From positions 62,001-126,000 of the forward strand of contig NZ_MAOC01000086.1 in the NCBI RefSeq assembly GCF_001884135.1: 64,000 nucleotides of DNA, written 5' to 3'. Source of the DNA: Bacillus nitratireducens. GTDB lineage: Bacteria > Bacillota > Bacilli > Bacillales > Bacillaceae_G. Both the position numbers and the translations under genes were made by a program. Positions 34,883-44,083 of the stretch are shown piece by piece. The notes beneath the pieces are model-generated. The model saw only the letters and a program-made list of their open reading frames with translations, had not been told where the DNA came from and ran no database searches. The first letter of the stretch is position 1. Every line of letters starts with the position of its first letter.

Positions 34883-36217
34883 TTACGTATGAAAGGGTGG
34901 GATACTTTGTTGAAAGCGAAAAACATTACAAGGGTCATATGTTGTCTTCACTTTACGTAATCTTTGAAAGTTAGGGCCATAATAACTAGTTTGCCAATTT
35001 TTAATGTCGATATCGGGCCAATTGACATAGTCACCTAGTGTATAAGGATCTAAGCTTTCTCGTAAATCTTTAACCCAGTGTATATTGCGATTTTCTTCAT
35101 CATCGCATTTCCAAGAGGTAATGTATTCTTGCGCAATAATTGCTTTACGATGGAAATAAGCTGTTTCAGTAGGGGGGATATTTTCAACAGCACCTACAAG
35201 CGATTGGTGCCAAATACTCGCATCTTTATTTGGAGCATGAGAAAGAAAATGTTGCATGATTTGAATTCCTTTAAGGGAAATAGGTTTATATACGTAGGAA
35301 CCGGAGCGCTTGAAGTTTTCAGGGATGTTACCACTGTTAAAAAATTCAACAGCCTTTATATAAGGAACTTCATCTATAAAGAGAGAGGGGGTACCAGTTT
35401 CAAGAAGAGGAGATAATAAGGAATGGAGTTCAGAGGGAGAGCCAACAAACTCACCTCGTGCTTCAATTTTATTTCGTTGCTTTGCGAATAATTCAATTGA
35501 TGAAGTGAGACGTTCGTCTATATAAGGCGCCCAGTTTTGCCAAGCTTGAAATGCAGCGATAAAATCTTCCCATTCCCATGTAATTGAGAAGATTGATACA
35601 TTTTTTATAGGATGTACTCGAAAAGTTAAAGAAGTAACAATTCCGAAGTTTCCACCACCACCACCGCGGCACGCCCAAAACAAGTTAGGGTTTTTTTGTT
35701 CGTTTGCACGAATGATTTTTGCGCCAAATTTACCGCACGCTTGTACCATTTCAACTTCTACTAATTGATCACATGTTAATCCAAATAAGCGTGAAAGCAT
35801 ACCGATACCACCGCCAAGTGTTAATCCAACGATTCCAACACTTGCACTTGTACCAGCCGGTATTGTAACACCATAATTCCAAAGCTCTTTATAAACAGTG
35901 CCAAGATTTGCACCAGCTTCAATTGTTGCTGTTAATTTATCTGTATTAACAGTAATGCGATGCATTTCACTCACATCAATAATAAGTCCTCTATTTAAAA
36001 GAGAAAAGTTTTCATAGCTATGACGTCCGCCTCTTAAGCGAAATGGTATATGACGTTCACGAGCCCATTTTAATGCGTTACACACATCATTTTTATTTTG
36101 GCAAAAAACAATAATACAAGGGAGTTTTGGAATACTTAAATTTAAATTCATTCGGGCCACGTCATAGTCAGGATCTGAAGGTACGACGATACGACCGGTT
36201 AATTTTGTATGTTTCAA
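34883..36217 (-). CDS. ygaK: FAD-linked oxidase, berberine-bridge-enzyme-like
   Basis: The 444-residue flavoprotein has a PCMH-type FAD domain (about 35-200) with the covalent flavin attachment histidine in RGGRHSYENF and the GGGIGMLSR motif, a substrate domain, and the C-terminal BBE motif (YYGPNFQRLRKVKTTYDPCNVF). Length and layout agree with B. subtilis YgaK. Relatives oxidise sugars or phenolic alkaloid-type substrates with release of H2O2; the substrate here is unknown. No signal peptide is seen. AAGGAGC precedes the ATG. Confidence 0.87.
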   Translation of the reverse strand: MKHTKLTGRIVVPSDPDYDVARMNLNLSIPKLPCIIVFCQNKNDVCNALKWARERHIPFRLRGGRHSYENFSLLNRGLIIDVSEMHRITVNTDKLTATIEAGANLGTVYKELWNYGVTIPAGTSASVGIVGLTLGGGIGMLSRLFGLTCDQLVEVEMVQACGKFGAKIIRANEQKNPNLFWACRGGGGGNFGIVTSLTFRVHPIKNVSIFSITWEWEDFIAAFQAWQNWAPYIDERLTSSIELFAKQRNKIEARGEFVGSPSELHSLLSPLLETGTPSLFIDEVPYIKAVEFFNSGNIPENFKRSGSYVYKPISLKGIQIMQHFLSHAPNKDASIWHQSLVGAVENIPPTETAYFHRKAIIAQEYITSWKCDDEENRNIHWVKDLRESLDPYTLGDYVNWPDIDIKNWQTSYYGPNFQRLRKVKTTYDPCNVFRFQQSIPPFHT

Positions 36218-36410
36218 TTTATAGCTCCTTCCTAAAATAATTCAGGCTTTTTATTAATATATGAAAAAGGTCTGTAATACGCGTGGACAAGGAGAGGAGA
36301 AGAATGAGATTTGCCTTGGCGAGAAATAAATAAAGCATAAGAATAAGGAATCTACATAGAGTTCAATGAAAACAGTTGCAAACTATTCATATTTTGTTAT
36401 GATAGTGTTA

Positions 36411-36424
36411 CGAAAACGTTTGCA
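36411..36424 (+). promoter_or_regulatory. cre / LacI-type operator upstream of the alpha-glucosidase gene
   Basis: CGAAAACGTTTGCA matches the cre consensus at 12 of 14 positions and has the central AACGTT of LacI-family operators. It could bind CcpA or a maltose-specific LacI-family repressor. Confidence 0.6.
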
Positions 36425-36460
36425 TAAAATTCCGATGGGATGCAAAAGGAGAGAATTAGT

Positions 36461-38125
36461 ATGAATAAGACATGGTGGAAAGAAGCAGTTGCTTATCAAA
36501 TTTATCCACGAAGCTTTATGGATTCAAATGGTGATGGTATTGGAGATTTACAAGGTATTATTGCAAAGCTGGATTATTTAAAAGATTTAGGTATAGATGT
36601 AATTTGGATTTGTCCAATGTATAAGTCGCCTAATGATGATAATGGTTATGATATTAGTGATTATCAAGATATTATGGATGAGTTTGGTACAATGGCAGAT
36701 TTTGATGCTTTACTAGATGAAGTTCATAAGCGTGACATGAAGCTTATTATTGATTTAGTTATTAATCATACGAGTGATGAACATCCATGGTTTATTGAAT
36801 CTCGTTCATCTAAAGACAATCCGAAGCGTGATTGGTACATTTGGCATGATGGTAAAGATGGTGCGGAACCAAACAACTGGGAAAGTATTTTTAATGGTTC
36901 GGCATGGGAGTATGATGAAGTAACAGAACAATATTATTTACATTTATTCTCACGTAAACAACCAGATTTAAACTGGGAGAATAAAGAAGTTCGTGAAGTG
37001 TTATACGATACAGTTAATTGGTGGCTTGATAAAGGGATTGATGGTTTCCGTGTTGATGCAATTAGCCATATTAAAAAAGAAGATGGCTTCAAGGATATGC
37101 CAAATCCAAAAGAATTAAAATATGTACCATCTTTTGATAAACATATGAATGTGGACGGTATTCAACCTTTATTAGAAGAGTTAAAAGAAAACACATTCTC
37201 TAAGTACGATATTATGACTGTTGGTGAAGCAAATGGCGTTAAGATTGAAGATGCTGAGCTTTGGGTTGGAGAAGAACAAGGTAAGTTCAATATGGTATTC
37301 CAGTTTGAACATTTAAGCTTATGGGATGCAGAAAAGAAGAAAGACCTTGATGTTATAGGATTGAAAAAAGTATTAACGAAATGGCAAAAAGGATTAGAAA
37401 ATAAAGGATGGAACGCTTTATACATCGAGAATCACGATAAGCCACGTATCGTTTCAACGTGGGGAGATGATAAACAATATTGGCGTGAAAGTGCAACAGC
37501 TCTAGGAGCGATGTATTTCTTTATGCACGGTACACCGTTTATTTATCAAGGACAAGAAATTGGTATGACAAATGTTCAGTTACCAAATATTGAAGATTAC
37601 GATGATGTAGCAATTAAAAATTTATATCGAGAGAAAATTGCAGAAGGCGTATCACATCAAGATATGATGGAAATTATATGGGCTTCTTGCCGTGATAATT
37701 CACGTACACCTATGCAGTGGAACGATGAGATGAATGCTGGTTTCACAACAAGTGCACCTTGGTTTGGCATGAATCCAAATTACAAAGAAATTAATGTTGA
37801 AAAGCAAAAAAATGACGAAAAGTCTATTTTCAATTTCTATAAGAAAATGATTGCCTTGAAAAAAGAGCACGATGTATTGAATTATGGTACGTACGATTTA
37901 CTTTTAGAGGACGATCCACAAATTTATGCGTATACACGTACGTTACAGGATGAAAAAGTCATTGTAATTAGTAATATCTCAAAAGAGGAAGCTGTGTATA
38001 ATGAGGGTTCATTTGCACTAGAATGCAAACGTTTGCTTTTAAATAACTATGAAGTTGCGGAAAATGAACAAGTAACTTCAATCACGTTAAAACCTTATGA
38101 AACAAGGGTTTATCGCATTTCATAA
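36461..38125 (+). CDS. malL: GH13 alpha-glucosidase (oligo-1,6-glucosidase family, probably alpha-1,4-specific)
   Basis: This cytoplasmic glycosidase of 554 residues hydrolyses terminal glucose from maltose or isomaltose-type sugars. The GH13 catalytic triad is D199 (GFRVDA), E256 (VGEANG) and D326 (ENHDKPR). The residue after the nucleophile is A200. The classic B. cereus oligo-1,6-glucosidase has V at this place, and V is linked to alpha-1,6 preference while A or T goes with alpha-1,4 activity, so a maltase role is inferred. AAAGGAG supports the ATG at 36461. The next genes encode a maltose-type PTS and MapP. Confidence 0.9.
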   Translation: MNKTWWKEAVAYQIYPRSFMDSNGDGIGDLQGIIAKLDYLKDLGIDVIWICPMYKSPNDDNGYDISDYQDIMDEFGTMADFDALLDEVHKRDMKLIIDLVINHTSDEHPWFIESRSSKDNPKRDWYIWHDGKDGAEPNNWESIFNGSAWEYDEVTEQYYLHLFSRKQPDLNWENKEVREVLYDTVNWWLDKGIDGFRVDAISHIKKEDGFKDMPNPKELKYVPSFDKHMNVDGIQPLLEELKENTFSKYDIMTVGEANGVKIEDAELWVGEEQGKFNMVFQFEHLSLWDAEKKKDLDVIGLKKVLTKWQKGLENKGWNALYIENHDKPRIVSTWGDDKQYWRESATALGAMYFFMHGTPFIYQGQEIGMTNVQLPNIEDYDDVAIKNLYREKIAEGVSHQDMMEIIWASCRDNSRTPMQWNDEMNAGFTTSAPWFGMNPNYKEINVEKQKNDEKSIFNFYKKMIALKKEHDVLNYGTYDLLLEDDPQIYAYTRTLQDEKVIVISNISKEEAVYNEGSFALECKRLLLNNYEVAENEQVTSITLKPYETRVYRIS

Positions 38126-38126
38126 T

Positions 38127-38157
38127 AAAAAAGGATGCTCTTAGAGCATCTTTTTTT
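38127..38157 (+). terminator. Rho-independent terminator after malL
   Basis: The stem AAAAAAGGATGCTC / GAGCATCTTTTTTT with loop TTA. Confidence 0.93.
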
Positions 38158-38186
38158 ATGAAAAAAAATAAATTTCTATTGCAAAG

Positions 38187-38263
38187 TGAAAACGCTTTTA
38201 TTAAAATAGATTTATGAAAACGGTTGCGTAAAGAGAAAAAAGTAACATAAGGAATCGTTTTCA
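38187..38263 (+). promoter_or_regulatory. Cluster of three cre/LacI-type boxes upstream of the PTS gene
   Basis: TGAAAACGCTTTTA (38187-38200, 13 of 14 to cre), TGAAAACGGTTGCG (38215-38228, 12 of 14) and, on the opposite strand, TGAAAACGATTCC (38251-38263) lie within 80 bp of each other and 65-140 bp before the PTS start. Confidence 0.6.
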
Positions 38264-38327
38264 TAAGAGAAACAGAAATTATAATTTAAATCATTATTTT
38301 GTTATAAATAAAGGGGAGGAAGAACAG

Positions 38328-39965
38328 ATGAAAATTACGTCTTTTGATTTTTGGCAAAAGTTCGGGAAAGCATTATTAGTTGTTGTAGCTGTAATGCCAG
38401 CAGCTGGTTTAATGATTTCTATCGGTAAGTTAATTGGGATGTCTGCTGGGGATATTAACGCAGTTCATACAATCGCTCGCGTAATGGAAGACATCGGTTG
38501 GGCAATCATTACAAATCTACACATCTTATTCGCAGTAGCAATTGGGGGATCTTGGGCGAAGGATCGCGCAGGTGGTGCATTTGCAGCACTGTTAGCATTC
38601 GTCTTAACAAACAGAATTACAGGAGCTATATTTGGCGTAAACGCTGAAATGTTAGCGGATTCAAAAGCGACAGTTTCTTCAGTATTAGCAGGAGATTTAG
38701 TTGTAAAAGATTACTTTACTTCTGTACTTGGTGCGCCAGCATTAAACATGGGAGTTTTCGTAGGGATTATCACAGGTTTCTTAGGAGCTACTCTATATAA
38801 CAAATATTATAACTATAATAAACTGCCACAGGCATTAGCATTCTTTAATGGAAAACGATTCGTACCATTCGTTGTAATTGTTTGGTCTACAGTCACTGCA
38901 ATTGTATTATCACTTTTATGGCCGTTCATCCAAAGTGGATTAAATGAATTCGGTCGCTGGATTGCAGCATCTAAAGATAGTGCGCCAGTTGTTGCACCGT
39001 TCGTATATGGAACGTTAGAGCGTTTATTATTACCATTTGGATTACATCATATGTTAACGATTCCGATGAACTACACAGAGCTAGGCGGAACATATACGAT
39101 GTTGACTGGCTCAAAAGTTGGACAAATTGTAGCAGGACAAGATCCATTATGGCTTGCATGGATTACAGACTTAAATAATTTACTAGCAAATGGAGATACG
39201 AAAGCATATAACGATTTATTAAATAACGTTGTACCAGCTCGTTTCAAAGCTGGACAAGTTATCGGCTCAACAGCAGCGTTAATGGGGATTGCGTTTGCGA
39301 TGTTCCGTAATGTTGATAAAGAAAAACGTGCAAAGTATAAACCAATGTTCTTATCAGCAGCATTAGCAGTATTCTTAACAGGTGTAACAGAGCCAATCGA
39401 ATTCATGTTCATGTTTATTGCTCCAGTATTATATGTTGTATATGCAATTACAACAGGGCTTGCATTCGCATTAGCAGATTTAATTAACTTACGTGTTCAC
39501 GCATTCGGATTTATTGAGTTAATTACTCGTACACCAATGATGGTTAACGCAGGTTTAACAAGAGATTTAATCAATTTCGTTATCGTTTCATTAGTGTTCT
39601 TCGGTCTTAACTTTACATTATTCAACTTCTTAATTAAAAAGTTCAATTTACCAACACCAGGTCGTGCGGGTAACTATATTGATAATGAAGATGAGGCATC
39701 AGAAGGAACAGGAAATGTACAAGATGGTTCATTAGCAACAAAAGTTATCGATTTATTAGGTGGAAAAGAAAATATTGCTGACGTGGATGCTTGTATGACA
39801 CGTTTACGTGTAACAGTAAAAGATTTAGATGTTGTTGCACCAGAAGCACAATGGAAACAAAATGGTGCTTTAGGACTTATCGTAAAAGATAAAGGTGTAC
39901 AAGCAGTATATGGCCCGAAAGCTGACGTATTAAAGTCAGACATTCAAGATATGTTAGGTGCGTAA
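38328..39965 (+). CDS. PTS sugar transporter EIICB, maltose/glucose family
   Basis: The 545-residue membrane permease imports and phosphorylates a sugar. The EIIC domain (about 1-440) has some ten membrane segments and a HHMLTIPMNYTELGG active loop; a linker rich in acidic residues follows, then an EIIB domain (about 465-545) with the phosphorylation cysteine C489 in DACMTRLRV. There is no EIIA domain, so EIIA-Glc must be shared. The context of a maltase and a maltose-6'-phosphate phosphatase points to maltose as the cargo (MalT-like). GGGGAGG precedes the ATG. Confidence 0.9.
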   Translation: MKITSFDFWQKFGKALLVVVAVMPAAGLMISIGKLIGMSAGDINAVHTIARVMEDIGWAIITNLHILFAVAIGGSWAKDRAGGAFAALLAFVLTNRITGAIFGVNAEMLADSKATVSSVLAGDLVVKDYFTSVLGAPALNMGVFVGIITGFLGATLYNKYYNYNKLPQALAFFNGKRFVPFVVIVWSTVTAIVLSLLWPFIQSGLNEFGRWIAASKDSAPVVAPFVYGTLERLLLPFGLHHMLTIPMNYTELGGTYTMLTGSKVGQIVAGQDPLWLAWITDLNNLLANGDTKAYNDLLNNVVPARFKAGQVIGSTAALMGIAFAMFRNVDKEKRAKYKPMFLSAALAVFLTGVTEPIEFMFMFIAPVLYVVYAITTGLAFALADLINLRVHAFGFIELITRTPMMVNAGLTRDLINFVIVSLVFFGLNFTLFNFLIKKFNLPTPGRAGNYIDNEDEASEGTGNVQDGSLATKVIDLLGGKENIADVDACMTRLRVTVKDLDVVAPEAQWKQNGALGLIVKDKGVQAVYGPKADVLKSDIQDMLGA

Positions 39966-39969
39966 TAAT

Positions 39970-40761
39970 ATGAAATTGCTAACTTTAAATTGTCACTCTT
40001 GGCAAGAAGAGAATCAAATTGAAAAAATAAAGTATCTTGCTAAAGTAATTCAAGAAGAAGATTATGATGTGATCGCATTGCAAGAAGTAAGTCAGTCTAT
40101 ACAAGCTGAAAATGTATGCGGTAACAAGAAAAAAGATAATTTTGGACTTTTACTGCTAGAAGAGTTAAGAGCATTAAATGTAAAAGCATACAATATTATT
40201 TGGGATTTCTCTCATATTGGATATGATGTGTACGAGGAAGGATTAGCAATTATAACAAAGCACAACATTGTAAAGGAAGATACGTTCTTTATCTCAGAAA
40301 ATAAGGATACAACGTATTGGAAAACACGCAAAATTGTAAGTGCAACAATTGCTTATAATGATAAGAATATAACGTTTTATTCTTGCCATCTTGGCTGGTG
40401 GAATGATGAAGAAGAATCATTCAAGGACCAAGTTGATCGTTTAATGGAGCGTGTAAATAGTAATGAACTTTCCTTCTTAATGGGTGATTTTAATAACAAT
40501 GCTCGTTTGGAAGGAGAGGGTTATGAGTATATGATGCAAAAAGGTTTATATGACACATATGAACTAGCGATAGAGAAGGATGAAGGAACAACTGTCCAAG
40601 GTGAAATTGCTGGTTGGGATGAAAATAAACATAATTTGCGAATCGATTTAATATTGTGTAACCAAAGTAAAACAGTTCATTCTTCAAAAGTTATTTTTAA
40701 TGGCACAAACCGAAATGTAATTTCAGATCATTTCGGTGTAGAGATGCAATTAGACATATAA
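39970..40761 (+). CDS. mapP: Endonuclease/exonuclease/phosphatase-family protein, probable maltose 6'-phosphate phosphatase
   Basis: The 263-residue EEP-fold protein has the family's metal and catalytic motifs: LNCHSW near the start, ALQEVSQ, GDFNNN and the C-terminal ISDHFG. It starts 4 bp after the PTS stop. Enterococcus MapP, an EEP protein encoded beside a maltose PTS, removes the 6'-phosphate from maltose-6'-phosphate so that maltose can be split inside the cell. The same arrangement with a maltase gene here supports that function over DNA repair. Confidence 0.78.
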   Translation: MKLLTLNCHSWQEENQIEKIKYLAKVIQEEDYDVIALQEVSQSIQAENVCGNKKKDNFGLLLLEELRALNVKAYNIIWDFSHIGYDVYEEGLAIITKHNIVKEDTFFISENKDTTYWKTRKIVSATIAYNDKNITFYSCHLGWWNDEEESFKDQVDRLMERVNSNELSFLMGDFNNNARLEGEGYEYMMQKGLYDTYELAIEKDEGTTVQGEIAGWDENKHNLRIDLILCNQSKTVHSSKVIFNGTNRNVISDHFGVEMQLDI

Positions 40762-40767
40762 TAGAAG

Positions 40768-40807
40768 AAATCCTCACAGATTATAAAAAGCTGTGAGGAT
40801 TTTTTTA
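40768..40807 (+). terminator. Rho-independent terminator of the maltose operon
   Basis: A 12-bp stem AAATCCTCACAG / CTGTGAGGATTT with T7. Confidence 0.93.
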
Positions 40808-40810
40808 GGA

Positions 40811-40848
40811 ATACAAGTATTTCCAAGAGAAAATACTTGTATTTTTTA
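40811..40848. terminator. Second hairpin with T-run
   Basis: The perfect 12-bp stem ATACAAGTATTT / AAATACTTGTAT is followed by TTTTTT, directly after the first terminator; a tandem back-up terminator. Confidence 0.65.
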
Positions 40849-41066
40849 TGACATTTCCTATATATTTGTTATTATTGAATGTAAAACTAATTTGGTCATT
40901 TTGTATGCATACTTTTTTCACTTCGTTATATAATGAAGTAAGTGAAATATTTAATGGGAAAAATAGTATGTTTTCGTTTAATCCACGATGTAGAAAGTGA
41001 TATAATTGCAAAATGCATGTATCATTTTCTAAAGAAGGAAAAATATATAATTAGGTGATAACTTTT

Positions 41067-44042
41067 ATGAAACAAATTTGGCGTATTTATAAGACAGATT
41101 TACGGAATGTAGCCAAACATTGGGCTGCAATTGTTATTGTTTTAGGGTTAATGATTTTACCATCGTTATATGCATGGTTTAACATTAAAGCTTCTTGGGA
41201 TCCTTACGGAAATACGAAGGGAATCCAGATTGCAGTTTCTAACCAAGATGTTGGATCAAATTTAAGAGGGAAAGATATTAACATCGGGGAAGAAATTGTA
41301 GATTCACTTAAGAAGGACAAAAATTTCGGGTGGAAGTTTGTTGATGAAAAGCAAGCAATTTATGGAGTAGAGCGTGGAGATTATTCCGCAAGTATTACTA
41401 TTCCAAAAGATTTTTCTGAAAAGATTGCAACGGTCTTGAATGAAAATCCACAGAAACCGGAAATTGATTACTATGTAAATGAAAAGGTGAATGCCATTGC
41501 ACCGAAGATTACAGCTAAAGGTGCATCGGGTCTTACAGAAGAGGTTAGTAAAAACTTTGTTAAAACAGCAAACGGTGAGATTTTTAAAATCTTCAATGAC
41601 CTTGGAATCGATTTAGAAACTAACTTACCGAGTATTGAGAAGGTCAAGGATCTTGTCTTTAAGTTAGAAGCACAATTCCCAGAAATGAATACACTTGTGG
41701 ATAAGGCATTAGATGATGCGACTCGAGCAGAAGATGTTGTAAAAGTAGCGCAAAAAGAGTTGCCAGTTGTAGAAAGTGTTATGAATGATGGGCAAGAAGC
41801 GTTAGGGAATTTAGATAAATTCTTTGCGAGAAATGATGAAACATTGAAACGTGCTCCAGGGACTATTAAGAATAACTTAATTGTAATGCAACAAGGTTTA
41901 GATAGTGCGGCAGCAATTACGGATTTCTTAAAAAATCCATCATTTGATTCTAATCTGACACTTCCAGATCCGGCTAAATTCCCAGTGTTGCCTAATATAA
42001 CTATTCCGCACGTACCACAAATACCAGAAATTCCAGCGTTACCGCAAGTGAATGGTGAGGGGTATAAAAATATTGCTAAAAATATTGATCAAACTGTAAA
42101 TAATGTTTTTAGTTCGATACGTGTCGGAACAACTTATGCACAAGGTGTTATAAACGGGTTGCAAAATGGTAATCTTGATCCGGAAAAAGCGAAACAAGAT
42201 CTTAATAAGGTTTCTGAGACGCTGCAAGGTCGAGCAGATAGTGTTTCATATGTAATTGATGTCTTTACTAAATTTAAAGAGTCTGCATCAACTGATTTTG
42301 GAAAAGAATTCTTCCAAAAGAGAATAGAAAAATTAACAAACCTTAAATCAGCTATTGAAAATGCAAATGGTGGCGTTAAAGATATTGCCAATATTATTGG
42401 TACAGGGCAAGAAGTGAAACAAGATGTAAGAGACGCTACTAATAAAAAGTTAGATGCAATAAATAACTTGGTAAACCAAGCAGAAGCAGATTATAATGCT
42501 ACGTTTGTAGCAGATTTCGAAAAAGCAGTAAGCACAGCTGAGCAATTGAAAAACACAGCTGAAAATGTAAAAGAAGACGCTCAGCAGTTAAGAGGGAATT
42601 TAAATCAAGATATAAAAGCAGCAAATGATTTAGTAAACCAAACAAATGAAGCATTAGACAATGGTAGAGAAAAATATGATAAGGCTGTAAATGATTACAG
42701 CAGATTAAAAACGGAGCTTGAAAAAGCAAGAGAAGACTTAAGTAACAAAGGTGTTAATGGATTAGATTCTACAAAAGTAGCCTTAAATGATGTAAATGGA
42801 CAGTTCAAAGCAGGATGGAATTTAGTTAATGATATGATTCCGGTTATGGAAAGTACAAATAAAGTTTTGGGCGATGTGAATAGTGATAAAAATCTTAATG
42901 GCACAATTGCTAAGTTAAATAAAATAAAAGATGGTTTTCAAAAAGGAATCGATTTAACTGATAAAGGAATTGACGCTATTAATAAAGGTCAAAAACCAGC
43001 AGCAGATGTTATTGAAAGTATTAATCAAGTGTCTAAAAATGTTTCGGGCCAAATTGGTGACATCTTAGCTAAATATGATTCAGAAATCGTTCCAAACTTT
43101 AACGCAGCAATTGCTCGTACAAAAGAGATGTCTAAAAATACATCTCAAATTTTAGGCGAGGCAGATAAGAAGCTTCCAGATGTGAAAAAATTACTTGAAG
43201 ATTCATCAAAAGGCTTAGTAGATGGTCAAAAGAAAATTGCAGATATTAAAGCTGAAATGCCAGCTACTGAGAAAAAGATTAAAGAATTAGCAGATAAAAT
43301 TCGTGATTTTGAATCAGAAGAGGATATAAAAGACATCATACGCTTATTAAAGAATGATGTTGAAAAGCAAAGTGATTACTTCGCGAATCCAGTAAATTTA
43401 AAAGAGAATAAATTATTTGCAATGCCGAACTACGGTTCAGCAATGTCACCATTCTATACAGTGCTTGCATTATGGGTAGGCGCATTATTAATGGTTTCAT
43501 TATTAACGGTAGAAGTACATGAAGAGGGCGCGAATTATAAGAGCCATGAAGTTTACTTCGGACGTTTATTAACATTCTTAACGATAGGTCTTTCACAAGC
43601 GTTTATCGTATCAATGGGAGATATATTCTTACTCGGTACGTACGTAGTCGATAAGTTCTGGTTTGTGTTATTTAGTTTATTTATCGGTGGAGTCTTTGTT
43701 TGTATCGTATACTCACTCGTTTCTATTTTCGGAAACGTTGGGAAATCGATGGCGATTATTTTACTTGTACTACAAGTAGCAGGATCGGGTGGTACGTTCC
43801 CAATTCAAATGACACCACCATTCTTCCAAGCGATTTATCCGTTCTTACCATTCACATATGCAATTAGTGCAATTCGTGAAACAGTAGGTGGAATGCTTTG
43901 GGATATAGTAATAAGAGATTTACTTGTGTTAAGTGTTTTCGTAGTAGTTATGATTATTGCTGCGTTATTACTGAAAACACCAATTAACAAATCGAGTGAA
44001 AAGTTTGTTGAGAACGCAAAAGGAAGTAAAATTATTCATTAA
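41067..44042 (+). CDS. yhgE: YhgE/Pip-family membrane protein (phage-infection-protein-like, ABC-2 type C-terminus)
   Basis: This large 991-residue protein has an N-terminal membrane segment (about 17-38), the YhgE/Pip N-terminal domain (ASWDPYGNTKGIQIAVSNQDVG), a proline-rich stretch near 310-335 (LPNITIPHVPQIPEIPALP), and a coiled-coil extracellular region to about 790. The C-terminal membrane domain has about five segments and resembles ABC-2 permeases. Relatives serve as phage receptors (Pip, YueB) or type VII secretion components (EsaA); no other secretion genes are near. TTAGGTGA lies before the ATG at 41067, preferred over the GTG at 41055. Confidence 0.88.
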   Translation: MKQIWRIYKTDLRNVAKHWAAIVIVLGLMILPSLYAWFNIKASWDPYGNTKGIQIAVSNQDVGSNLRGKDINIGEEIVDSLKKDKNFGWKFVDEKQAIYGVERGDYSASITIPKDFSEKIATVLNENPQKPEIDYYVNEKVNAIAPKITAKGASGLTEEVSKNFVKTANGEIFKIFNDLGIDLETNLPSIEKVKDLVFKLEAQFPEMNTLVDKALDDATRAEDVVKVAQKELPVVESVMNDGQEALGNLDKFFARNDETLKRAPGTIKNNLIVMQQGLDSAAAITDFLKNPSFDSNLTLPDPAKFPVLPNITIPHVPQIPEIPALPQVNGEGYKNIAKNIDQTVNNVFSSIRVGTTYAQGVINGLQNGNLDPEKAKQDLNKVSETLQGRADSVSYVIDVFTKFKESASTDFGKEFFQKRIEKLTNLKSAIENANGGVKDIANIIGTGQEVKQDVRDATNKKLDAINNLVNQAEADYNATFVADFEKAVSTAEQLKNTAENVKEDAQQLRGNLNQDIKAANDLVNQTNEALDNGREKYDKAVNDYSRLKTELEKAREDLSNKGVNGLDSTKVALNDVNGQFKAGWNLVNDMIPVMESTNKVLGDVNSDKNLNGTIAKLNKIKDGFQKGIDLTDKGIDAINKGQKPAADVIESINQVSKNVSGQIGDILAKYDSEIVPNFNAAIARTKEMSKNTSQILGEADKKLPDVKKLLEDSSKGLVDGQKKIADIKAEMPATEKKIKELADKIRDFESEEDIKDIIRLLKNDVEKQSDYFANPVNLKENKLFAMPNYGSAMSPFYTVLALWVGALLMVSLLTVEVHEEGANYKSHEVYFGRLLTFLTIGLSQAFIVSMGDIFLLGTYVVDKFWFVLFSLFIGGVFVCIVYSLVSIFGNVGKSMAIILLVLQVAGSGGTFPIQMTPPFFQAIYPFLPFTYAISAIRETVGGMLWDIVIRDLLVLSVFVVVMIIAALLLKTPINKSSEKFVENAKGSKIIH

Positions 44043-44046
44043 AAAT

Positions 44047-44082
44047 AAAAGGTTCCTACCGATAGTGGTAGGAACCTTTTTG
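44047..44082. terminator. Bidirectional terminator
   Basis: The stem AAAAGGTTCCTACC / GGTAGGAACCTTTT with loop GATAGT lies between the converging yhgE-like and topB genes. Confidence 0.93.
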
Positions 44083-44083
44083 T

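Noticed and set aside
36461-38125. Annotation as trehalose-6-phosphate hydrolase
   Set aside because: Sequence blocks and length match the oligo-1,6-glucosidase/maltase group, and the context is maltose (MapP), with no treP or treR nearby.
39970-40761. Annotation as a DNA-repair exonuclease III-like enzyme
   Set aside because: The EEP fold is shared, but the operon with a maltose PTS and glucosidase fits MapP.
40805-41011. Leftward 68-codon frame between mapP and the yhgE-like gene
   Set aside because: TTG start without a ribosome binding site; its end overlaps a terminator-like hairpin. It reads somewhat protein-like, but evidence is insufficient.
41067-44042. Component of a type VII secretion locus because of EsaA similarity
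   Set aside because: No EssC-like ATPase, WXG100 or other secretion genes in the flanks.
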